Below the pieces are notes generated by a model, which worked only from the letters and a program-made list of their open reading frames with translations, made no database searches and had not been told where the DNA came from. Positions 26,101 to 36,129 of a DNA stretch of 64,000 nucleotides are shown here, piece by piece. A program made the translations under genes and the position numbers. The DNA is from Telopea speciosissima. Its lineage: Eukaryota; Streptophyta; Magnoliopsida; Proteales; Proteaceae. Numbering within the stretch: position 1 is the first letter of the stretch; every line of letters begins with the position of its first letter. The DNA is taken from contig NC_057918.1 of the NCBI RefSeq assembly GCF_018873765.1, positions 11,168,862 through 11,232,861 of the forward strand, given 5' to 3'.

Positions 26101-26770
26101 GGGGTGATGATCGGGACCGTTCATTGGTTGTTGGGTAGGACTTTTCAAATTAAATGCAAATGCTTCTTCATTCATGTTTGGGAGTGGAGAATTTTATTAG
26201 TTGAAACCAAATTACTTGTCTGGGCCGATGGGGGACATGGGTTTGGCGGATTTTGGTCCAAAAACAAATCGGTTTTTATGGGAACGGCTGGCATGGTTCT
26301 TCTTCAGTCTCCACCTGGGCTGGGCTGTTCTGTGTTGTTGTTATATATAAGAAAGAAGCCTGTCATGAACATGATTGATTCTATTCATCAGTCAGCAACA
26401 TTCAGATGTCAACCAGGCGATCTCTCTCTCTTTCTCTGTCCCACAGCCCACACCAAAACTGTCAAAACCTATTCTAAATCTTGCCGACTCACAACTGAAC
26501 CAACCTGTACCACACATTTTTATTTATTTATTTTTTTTAATCATCAATTGTTCTTTGTAGTCTATTCAACACTTTTATCAGAATTACAAGATTGGTGACC
26601 AATTGTCGATACTTTCTCATCAACGTTAAAGAAAATATATATATATATATATATAAATAAATGGAGTCATTATTTTCATAATCTAGATGAATAAGATTGT
26701 TTTCTACTAAAAAAAAATATTTTCATATACCAAATCTTAGCATGCATTGATTTGATCAATACCCTACTCA
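23130..26770. other. Upstream region of the HD-Zip gene, no further gene seen
   Basis: Contains pyrimidine tracts (24145-24170, 25915-25926) that might be regulatory. Open frames at 24063-24443 and 26104-26598 show no recognisable motif and are rich in low-complexity sequence. A TA run lies near 26636-26654. Confidence 0.4.
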
Positions 26771-26774
26771 AGTT

Positions 26775-27640
26775 GGAGAGTTTAGTACGCAAAAAAAAAC
26801 AATTTGTGAATAAAACACCACGAAAATGATCTTTGCCCAACGCTTTGGGGAATCAATGCATCGACAGTCTGACGAGAAGATAGGACATAAGAAATCTTTA
26901 AAATGGTAACTTGGATTTTTATCATAAATGAAATGACAATCTATCTCAACATGCTTTACTCTTTCATTAAATCCTGAATTCAAAACAATATGAAGTGTAA
27001 CTAGATTGTCATACTAAAGAGGCTAGTGGCTAAGTGTTTAGATACCCTGACATCATGCAATAAATATTTAAAAAAGATGAGTTTGGATGATGCGGAACTC
27101 ATTGCATGACACAACTTCAATGGAAGACCTAGAGATATAGTGTGTTGTTTCTTTGATTTCCCAGATATGAAACTATCACAAAAACAAAAAATACAGTAGT
27201 CAGTGATGGAACACTTGGTATACGAGTGGGATAGGAACCCCAATTAGAATCTGAATAGGTAGTTAAAAGAAACTAGCTTGAGGAGGAGAAAAAGAGGCTA
27301 TAGACTTGATGTATCGAGCACCGCGAAGCGCACCGTGCCATTGTGGATCACATGGTTGGTTCATGAATTTAGAACATTCAAAGAGTAAGCAGCGTCAGGC
27401 ATATGATTGTGAGATATAAGAGGTGGCCTAATAAATGCCCATATGAAGCAAGATCTTGCAATAAAAAACCATCAATTGGATTGAGCTTTAGATTTTGCTC
27501 CATTGGAAAATCACAAAGGCATCCTATGGGAGTTCCGAGATCAACAAGTACATCCAGAGATTTTTGTTTAGAGAGAAAATGCATGCTTTGTTTAGAGCGC
27601 GCGGTTGGAAGGATCGGGACTCTCTCCAAGACATCGATCA
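26775..27640 (-). mobile_element. Decayed Ty1/copia pol fragment (RT end and RNase H)
   Basis: Read on the minus strand in broken frames. From 27600 down, KQKSLDVLVDLG and CDFPMEQNLKL with LLQDLASYGHLLGHLLYLT match the end of copia reverse transcriptase. Near 27330, FMNQPCDPQWHGAL in another frame matches the next block. At 27180-27000, SGKSKKQHTIS and HAMSSASSKLIFFKYLLHD are the RNase H block, and at 26960-26890 ERVKHVEIDCHFI is its end. At least two frame changes and several substitutions make it non-functional. No LTR is recognised next to it, so this is a truncated relic. Confidence 0.8.
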
Positions 27641-27974
27641 ATGAAGCATTCAACGGCTGAGCTGGCTGGCTGGCTGGCATACATCCCCGTGCACATCCAA
27701 TAGCCATGTACATACATGACTGTGCATAAAAACTTGACCCATATTGTATTATATCAAAACCAAAGATAACTCAATGTGGGCTGAGTCTTCGTTGAGTCAA
27801 AGAATTTACTATTGTGGGCATCAATAAACATAAGGGAAGTACGTGTTCTCTATCTGGGAGCATGGCTACGCATGCGAAGGCATAAGTGGAGTGTCATTTT
27901 CACATTTTATGGAGGGCAGTGCGATCATTTTGCCCCCAATGTGTCTGGACGCGGGGTGTACACTCCCGAACAAA

Positions 27975-29036
27975 ATTCTTTTTCCCACAAACATATATGG
28001 AAATTTATGTCTAGAAAAGATAATATTTGGACTAAATGGGTATATTCAAGATACTTTAAGTCGGACTCCATTTGGATAGCCACTTTCCCTTCTGATGCAT
28101 CTTGGGTTTTGGCGAAAAATCCTTAAGTATAGACAACTTGCCAGAGATGAAATTCAGTCAAGCATTGATGATGGTTGTGGCACATACCTATGGCTTGACA
28201 ACTAGTATCCCAATGGTGTGCTCATTTCAAAATATGATGAACGCATCAGATATGATACTAGTTCTGATAGAATGGCTTAGGTCTCCTCCATTATCCAAGA
28301 TGGTATTTGGTGTTCTGGACCTAACAAATCCAGCAATCTAATTAAGGTTTGGTCTAGTCTCTCTAATTATCTTTGGAGACCTAAGGGCAATGAACCTAAC
28401 AATTTGCATCCCAATGACATGTTTTGACCTTATCTCTCACTACATAGGAGTTCATTCTCAGGAGAAATTTGTCTATCTCAAACTGTTGTCTATGTTGGAA
28501 CTCTCCTGAAATTGTGGAGCAACTCTTCTTTTCTTGCTTTTTCTCTAGATTTGTTCGGCAATGTATTTTTAGAAAATGTTGGCTTCATCATAGAACAATC
28601 CTTCTCTTTCAGAGATAATGGAGAAGAATCTTGTAAGACTTTAGAGATAGGTCTAATTGTGATAATGTTGTAAAACTTGTCTTTGGTGTTGCAATTTATC
28701 ATATCTGGTGAGAACGAAATAATTGAAGATCGACTTTTTCAATTCGCATGATTGGGTAGATTTGAAAAATAACCATTTTGTAGAACAGAAACAGACTTCT
28801 CCCTATTCGATTTGTAAGCCGAGACACTTTAAGGAATAGAAATCTTGCCTCATCTTGGGACCTTTCATTATTTTCCCCCATCCCCTAGTTTTGACATAGT
28901 GTTCTTTCAATTTCTTTCTTCTCCGTTGGCTGTTTTTATGTTCCGCCCATTAGTTAATTGTTTTGTTTCTCTAATTTGGGATCCCTCCCTGGATATATTT
29001 CCTATTCACCCAAAAAAATATATATATATATACATG
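27975..29036 (+). mobile_element. Decayed 3' end of a non-LTR retrotransposon (LINE)
   Basis: Plus-strand translations in shifting frames give HIWKFMSRKDNIWTKWVYS, then the zinc-binding zf-RVT region with CLCWNSPEIVEQLFFSC near 28490-28540, and then IYHIW near 28697. The end has the usual tail-like AAAAAAATATATATA at 29014-29032. This is the region after the reverse transcriptase domain in plant LINEs; the 5' part is missing. Many stops are present. It lies directly after the copia relic, which suggests a site where dead elements accumulate. Confidence 0.65.
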
Positions 29037-29080
29037 CAAATGGCAACCTTTTGTAATGAAGGTTTAACCTAACTGACTAT

Positions 29081-29504
29081 GTGGGTGGGTCACAATAATT
29101 CTCTCTTTAAAAAGGTGATAAAAAGAATTTCCATCATTTTATTATCCATGTCTTAAATTATTTGAATTAAACATGAATTAGTTTAACTGTTTCCAACTTG
29201 TGTTGGCTCACTCCGTTCAATTTCAGGTGCTTTCAGTTGGAAAAAATTACCGGAAGTAATCTTCCTCCAACCCGGGTTTGAAGCCAAAGAAATGGAATAA
29301 TTTACTTTTTCTTTGGGTTCATAAATACCCTCCTAGTTCAAGCATATTACAAGATACCCTTTTAGATTCTGTTTCTTTGGCTGTGAACCGGGTAGTAGGA
29401 ACATTCCTGCAACCTGGGTAGCAGCAAATGGTTACAGGGTAATAAAATGATGGAAAATTTTTTTTATCACCTTTTTAACGAGAAAATTATTGTGACCCAC
29501 CCAC
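29081..29504. mobile_element. MITE with long terminal inverted repeats
   Basis: The ends GTGGGTGGGTCACAATAATT and its complement bound a 424-bp unit. The inverted arms continue for about 80 bp with few mismatches, including AAAAAGGTGATAAAAA and CCATCATTTTATTA on both sides. The interior has no coding capacity. No convincing target duplication is seen, so the superfamily is open. Confidence 0.75.
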
Positions 29505-30910
29505 TGATTTAGTTATAAGTCCTTGTATTAATGGACCTAATTAAATCTTAAACGTAGAAACTTTTAACTATGGGCTTGAACCAAGGCCTACGTGATTCAG
29601 GCTTAGTTGCTTAGGGCTTCCTGTTCTTGGGCCTCTATCTGAGGATTTAAAGCGGCCCACATATAATCTCATGTTTTTTAGGTATGATCTTATGGGGGAT
29701 GGAAGGAAGAAGAGAACCATTCTTTTTTAGGAATTAATTTTTATTTATTAAAATTTTTTGGTTTTTTTTTTTTTTATAGTTTTCTCTTATTCTTTGTAAA
29801 GGGGAGGGGATGAGGATGCATTATGTTATGTAGTGGTTGTCTATAATGTTTTCTCAAAATAAGCTTTAATCCAAGATGATAAAAGGGTCATTCATTAGTG
29901 ATTAGCAACCGTTGATGTGGTAGTTTTTCCCTTTTTCAGTAGCTCCAAATCGATGGGAATTGGCTGCTTTTTGAATTTTATAATTAAAAAAAAAAGGGCC
30001 TATGTACACCATGGTTTAAGAGCTAACATTATTGAATTTGGGGATGCATGCATGATGGGCCCCATGATCTAACCCAAGTCCAAGCCCAAGCCCTTTCTAC
30101 ATTCGTTATGGGTATGTCCATTCTGGACCGTTTCATCCCAAGGAACCAGGAAAAAAAAAAAAAGGAATGGACAAAGGGTTTTAAGACACCATTCATCATA
30201 CATTTTAATTTGACTGTGACTGATCATAAGATAGATGAATGATTCCTTGAATAGAATTGGGAGGGTAGTTTGGAATATACTAAAACCGTGAGAGGGTTTA
30301 TGAACCCTAGGAAGGTGGGTGAACTGTCCTCTATGGATAGACGAAAATTTTGTTCTTAAATATTGGTGTTGTAGGAATTTTTCCTTGACCTGTTTTAATT
30401 GTTAAATTAATTGTCTTGTTCGACCCAAAAAAAAAATATATATATATATATATATATTATGAGTTTTTTTGTTTTTTTGGGTAGAAAGTTAATATTATGA
30501 ATATGAGTTGATTGACTTGATTCAGTTAATGTAGGGGTGTCAAACTTAGGTCAACCCAACCGCTCCCACGAAGATTATTAACCCACTCAATAGTAAATGG
30601 TCTTCAAACCCAAAGTCCAAACCCAACCTGATTAATAAATAAAGCTGTTATCAGGTTTGGCCCATTAGCCCAAGCGGAAGGGGTAGCTTTTGGCCTTTTA
30701 TATCAAATGCTTTGCAGCACACTTGAAAAGTCAAGATCTTGTTGAGGAACTTTGACGGTTGAAACTTGAAACATTGTTTACAGCTTTTATTGAGGGGAAA
30801 AAAAAGGGGCAGGACAAAAGCTCATTGCATGGCCCACTTCAGTAGGCCTAATTGTGCTATGTATTTTACCAAAAAAAAATAAAAAATTGTGAATGTAGAA
30901 ATTAATACTG
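29505..30910. other. Intergenic, no gene seen
   Basis: AT-rich with a T-run near 29762 and a TA run near 30438-30457. Open frame 30048-30242 has no recognisable motif. Confidence 0.45.
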
Positions 30911-30921
30911 GAAGCTCGACC

Positions 30922-31066
30922 AAATCGTTATCCTCTCCTGTCACAGCATCGTGTTGTAACTCATCGTACGGTACTGTAGAGGCCATGTGGCACAACGGAC
31001 CCCACATGGTGCACATGACCTCTGCAGCCACCACACAATGCGCTACAGTAGGAGAGGATAAAAATT
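30922..31066. mobile_element. Hairpin MITE A of the TTATC family
   Basis: Flanked by the perfect 11-bp direct repeat GAAGCTCGACC (30911-30921 and 31067-31077). TTATCCTCTCCT at 30928 pairs with its complement at 31050-31061, and the arms continue inward with imperfect pairing over most of the unit. No coding capacity. Confidence 0.75.
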
Positions 31067-31079
31067 GAAGCTCGACCCC

Positions 31080-32120
31080 GGGCCTGAAAATCTCAGCCTT
31101 GACCCCAGCCAATATTCTGTCTCGCATACCTATATTTGTTGGTCCTCAGGCATCATCACACTCTCACGTAATTTTTTTTCCTCACTGGTTCGGTGGTTTA
31201 AAGTGGATGAAGAATTGAAGAGTACTGATGAGAGTTTTGTAAATCCTCCTAATATGCTTTGGTTTATTAGTAGTGCAGGCCATGAACGTTGAATCAATGC
31301 CACAAGCCATTCGCCAGCACCATTATATCTTCCTATCTTTTACTAATTAATTTATATAAATTAACTACTAATTAAACAACAAGTAGATAGATCATTAGAA
31401 ATTACAAATTTATTATTATAATCAAAATATGAATAGTTTATTATTATTATTATTTATAATAAAAAGAAAATACCATTAAAGAAAAGAAGAAAGATTGTCT
31501 ACAATGTTCTCAAAGAGTACAAAATTATGTCGAACACGACTAGCATAATAAGATAACCCTTTCACGTTCATCAAAAAAAAAAAAAAAAAGATAATCATTT
31601 CACAAAATTAAGAACATAGTTATCTTGTATTGTAATGATCTGAATGTCTTCATCTTGTTTAGAGATCTTTATGAGGAGGGGTACTAGAGTCCATGGCCAG
31701 ACGTAGTAGTCCCAGATGGTGTAGGGATAATGCTGAGTCTCTCCTTGTTATAACACCAGATTTCATGAACTCTATGACCTAGTATAGATGCATATTCCAA
31801 TCCCTCTGAAATGCTGAAAATTTTTTATTCCATAAAATTGTTAGTTTCAAGATATCATGCAGTTATACAAACAAAATCTCCTTCCAACAAAAGGCAACAG
31901 ATCCACCTTGAGTAAATTAGTGAAGGATTATAAGTTCTTGCACAAATCAAAGTAGGCAAGTGTAATCTCGGCATGAAACCAATAAGTGATAATATAGAAG
32001 TTTCACAAGTAGATGACAAGGAAGCACCAACTTATGAGTCGGGGGAGGGGGAGAAATGTTTAAGTCATTCAACCACCTTTGAGTGTTGGAGCTACAGTAC
32101 CCAATAAGGGTTGGGTTAGC
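31080..32120. other. Intergenic, no gene seen
   Basis: AT-rich; ATT trinucleotide runs near 31412-31455. No coding exon recognised. Confidence 0.45.
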
Positions 32121-32133
32121 AGGTTCATTGGAT

Positions 32134-32307
32134 GGAAAATTATCACCTCAATTTGCCTACCCGTTAATTTCCTCAATTCCCTCTGATAGAGGGAGGTGGA
32201 TCCCACCCGGGCAGTATTTTCGGGCAGAGAGTAGAGTGGTCATTTCCGCCCCTATTAGATAGAATTGAGGAAATTGAGAGGCAAGTAAATTGAGGGGATA
32301 AAGATCC
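32134..32307. mobile_element. Hairpin MITE B of the TTATC family
   Basis: Termini GGAAAATTATCACC and GGGGATAAAGATCC bound inverted arms of about 50 bp built on CAATTTGCCTAC and TTTCCTCAATT. Flanks are TTCATTGGAT (left) and TTCATGGAT (right), a near-perfect target duplication of 9-10 bp. The loop contains CCCACCCGGGCAG and GTCATTTCCGCCCC, both shared with element C. Confidence 0.8.
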
Positions 32308-32319
32308 TTCATGGATCAC

Positions 32320-34480
32320 CTTAGTTTTAAGGTGCATAATAAAATAACAAGTAATGAGACATATCGAAAAAGAGCCAATTAAGAGAGGCCTTATCAAATT
32401 GCTTATCAGTTAAGATAGAGATGCACATTAGTTTCAGAGAAGAATGGGAGAAAAATTTAGATCTCAATCCCAAAAGCCTTGTCACCCAAATATATGCTTA
32501 GACTAATTACATGAAAGGAAGATATGCCAGATGATTTCACACAAGATCTTCGATCGGAGTCCATTTCGAAAGAATCGTTTTGATTGGAATTCTTACAAAA
32601 AAAATCCATCTTAAATTTAGATGAACTAGAATTTTCCAGAAAAAAAGCGAGTATAACATCTAGAAACATTAGGTGCCCTTAAAGAGGAATGAAGAAAATT
32701 CGCCTCTAATCTTGTAGAAATCTACTATGTTTAGAGATAATGCGAATCTCCAAGTCTCAATATCATTAAATATCATTAGACAGGGATACATTAGCAATGG
32801 AAGATGCAAAACGTACATACAGGTAGGAAAGGAAAGGAAAGGAAACGCCCCACTTAATGTAAATTTGGGAAACACGAGACGTGTTGTGTGCTTGTGCTCA
32901 TCATTTATATAAATAAAGTTAATTAGGGATCGAACAGGTACAAGAGTACGAGTGGTGGTGCGGTGAGCAATGGATTCTGGTTCATGAGGAACAAGATATA
33001 TAGCATTTTTTGTGGGTGGTCCTTCTGTCCGAATAATCAGATAAAAGGAAGTGGATCTTTTAGATCATTACTCATTAGAATGAATACTCATCACTCATGA
33101 GAGGGTTACTCTTCCTAAAAGTCTAATTATGATACCAAATCACCATTGGCAAAGATATTCTCCCTTCACCTACCATAAAAAAATAATAAATAAATATATA
33201 AAAACAACTAAAAATCCAACCATTTATCATATTGCATGAATCGTGAAATTTCTAATTAACCTCCATCAATCTAATCTATATAATATCCACAAGGCCTTGG
33301 GCCTATAATCATATATTCCATTATTCTAATTATATGTGGATGGGAAATGCAGTTCTATTCATCGATCCAAATGTGACGTGCACACATGATGAATGGGAGT
33401 AGGTTGTAGTATTTTGTTATATAAATTAATAAGAATATTAATCATTTGGGGAAGAGTTTTGTGGTTGGGGTGGCCCTTGTGTGCATACTGAAGCCAATAG
33501 AAACGCTCAGAAGCATTAACCACTGGGCATTCGAATCGTCTGGCGCAGGTGAATAATTACGTAATTTAATTTTTTTGTTCAAAAGAAGATCTTTTTTCTT
33601 CTGCATTCACAATAGGAATGCATCAATCAGACTGCCATCCATATAGATCATCGTAGCATGAACTCAGAATTTCTTCGCTTTGAACTAGGCGCTTTTAGCC
33701 CACCACCTCCTCCTCCTCCTCCTCCTCCTCCTCCTCCTTTAGGATAGGATTGTCAGGTATTTTTTTCTTTTATGAAGCAGGGCAGTCATTTCGTCCCTCT
33801 ATGTGTCTAGGCACAATCGGGCACGCTCTCTCATAAACACCATTTCCCCTAATCATTAATTGGAAGTTTTGAAATAGCGAGAGATCACTTGCCAGCACGT
33901 GCATGGTCATCATTGGGACACGCATCTTACTTGTGGCCGATCCCAATGCGCCAAATGGGTCCCCTGGGCATGGCCGGTTACCAACTAATAAATAAAAGGG
34001 ATGGGAATTACCCATTTCCAAGTAATAAATAAATGAAATCAATAATTGTTATGTTCTTAATACAATACATTCATCTCCATTCTGATTCAGTCGGAATTGG
34101 GTGGAATCGATCCAGAATCGGATGGAATCAACTTGAACCCTAGAAATTTTTCCTCATCGATTTAGATCAACATGAATCAGGATTATTTGATTCAACTAAT
34201 TCGACCAATCTAAATCTAGCTCCAATTTTTCAAATCATAGGAGACTAACGAGGGGCTAGTCAAGGGGCGGAGACATGGAATTGGTTGGGGGTGTAGATGG
34301 GAAAGAAGGTATCAGAGCTTAATTATAAGTACCGTATGATGGTCAAGGAATTAATTTTCGTTTGAAAATTTTAGTTTTTAATTTTTTTTAATTTATATAC
34401 ATAGTTTAAAAAATGGGAAAGAGTTTTCTATCAGGGAGTACAGCTCCTACGCCAACGTAAAGGCCAATGGGAGCACACGT
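32320..34480. other. Intergenic with repeat remnants
   Basis: No gene. Around 33776-33830 GGGCAGTCATTTCGTCCC followed by ATGTGTCTAGGCAC echoes the loops of hairpin elements B and C and also 27906-27950, 34684-34715 and 35640-35660. Around 34080-34200 is a run of GAATCGGT/GGAATC-type words, a common plant MITE pattern. Confidence 0.4.
33706..33738. repeat. (CCT)n microsatellite
   Basis: Eleven uninterrupted CCT units. Confidence 0.95.
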
Positions 34481-34497
34481 GGAAGCATTAATAGGGG

Positions 34498-34655
34498 GGA
34501 AATTATCACCCCTAGTGCTACTGGGGGTGCTGTGCGCATCGTGCGGTGCAGCACGGCCCATGTGTGCACAATCGTCCCCACCGTGCATACATGGGCGGTG
34601 CTGCACCGCACGATGCGCACAACACCCGCAGTAGTACTGGGGGCGATAAAGGTCC
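34498..34655. mobile_element. Hairpin MITE D of the TTATC family, near-perfect palindrome
   Basis: Starts GGAAATTATC and ends GATAAAGGTCC, flanked by the perfect 11-bp duplication ATTAATAGGGG (34487-34497 and 34656-34666). The two arms, 34514-34568 and 34584-34638, are GC-rich and pair over about 55 bp with few mismatches around a short loop. No coding capacity. Confidence 0.88.
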
Positions 34656-35015
34656 ATTAATAGGGGTGGGATTTTTGCTTTCCATGGGGGTAGGGCTATC
34701 ATTTTGCCAGGGACAGAGTCCTTTTTCCTTTACAAAAAATCATCGCATGGCAAGACTAACCGATATTTCTTATCTAACACTTAAGAAATAGTTTTACCAT
34801 GTTCTTTTATTATTATTATTATTATTATTGATGCTTCTAATGGGAGCACACGTGGAAGCATCAATAGATTTACTATGTTCTTTTTTTTTTTTATTTATCA
34901 AAAGTTTTACCATGTGCAAGGGTGATAAAATAATTTCACCTATTTAGAAATCTAGGAAATGGTATAAATTTGTCAAATATCAAATTTGAAACTCAAATTC
35001 AATCATATGCCCTCT

Positions 35016-35187
35016 ATTTTGAGTTGGGCTCACGTTCATGTACGAGAACGGCTCACAACCGTTCAGATGGAATCCACTCCAAGTGGGTGCCACGGGATGG
35101 ATTCCATTTGAATGATTGTGAGTCGTTCTCATACGTTCAGGTACATAAACCGATGAACGTGAACCTGACTCCTCTCTTTTTTGGTTG
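35016..35187. mobile_element. Foldback element with 15-bp flanking direct repeats
   Basis: The perfect 15-mer AATCATATGCCCTCT lies at 35001-35015 and 35188-35202. Between them two arms pair: GTACGAGAACGGCTCACAACC near 35040 with the complement near 35105-35135, continuing through ATGGAATCCA. Its ends lack TTATC, so it belongs to another family than elements A-E. Confidence 0.72.
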
Positions 35188-35939
35188 AATCATATGCCCT
35201 CTCATGTACTAATATAATAATCCCTTGTATTTTCACTTATTAATTTTTAAATAGAAAAGCTTCAGTTTTAAGGTATTTCAAGGCTTTATTTTGCGGCTTG
35301 GCTAATGTCATTTTGGCTGAAACTTGATATGTGAGCAGGGGCCTAAGGTTCTACCTCTTCATCATTTCTGCTCTATCAAAAATCAGTCATCAGACAAATA
35401 TTGGTACCAAACTATGAGATATTCTCTAAACCTTATGGATATATAGGAAATGTTTGTGTATGAGAGAGAGAGAGAGATGACCATGGCGATATAAAGATGT
35501 TAGAGTGATTTGAGGGGAAAGGCAGCATGGGATGGGAGAGAGGGAGTTTCGTTGTGCGTATTTATAGTTGTTACATTGAAATTATGAGCATAGTCTAGAT
35601 AGGGTGTGTTCAGTGCGCTATCCCTATGCCCAAACATAGGGGCGGGCAAAATGACTGTCGTGCCATCACGAAATTGTGCCTTTTTCATGGGGGCATGATG
35701 GTAATTTCATTCGTCCTATATTTTGACGCAAGGGCAGTGCACCACACATGCCCAGGTAGCATTCTTTCTTCCATAAATAAAATAAAATTTAAGTGCAATG
35801 TAATTTGTCCAAAATTCAAATTTTGAGAAGGAATAAAGAAAAAAAAATGTTGGAAAACAATGCATCCAAATTTCTATTGGACATCTATTGGCGTGGCGGT
35901 GGTTGTCAATCGTAGATGAGCGTTGGCCTATGTCTTGGG

Positions 35940-36117
35940 GGATCTTTATCACCTCCAGTTTGCTGACCGGCCCAGTTCCCCAGTTCCTCTAACAAAGGGG
36001 GGCTGAAATGACCTCTCTACCCATGCCCAAACACCCTGCCCGGGTGGGGTCCACCATCCCCCTATTAGAGGAACTGGGAAACTGGGCCGGTCAGCAAACT
36101 GTAGGTGATAATTTTCC
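35940..36117. mobile_element. Hairpin MITE C of the TTATC family
   Basis: Termini GGATCTTTATCACC and GGTGATAATTTTCC, flanked by the perfect 10-bp duplication ATGTCTTGGG (35930-35939 and 36118-36127). Arms of about 55 bp (CAGTTTGCTGACCGGCCCAG and its complement) pair almost perfectly. The loop, in inverse orientation, resembles the loop of element B. Confidence 0.88.
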
Positions 36118-36129
36118 ATGTCTTGGGAG

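Noticed and set aside
26104..26598. 164-codon plus-strand frame
   Set aside because: Composition changes along its length, it ends in T-rich low complexity, and no domain is recognised.
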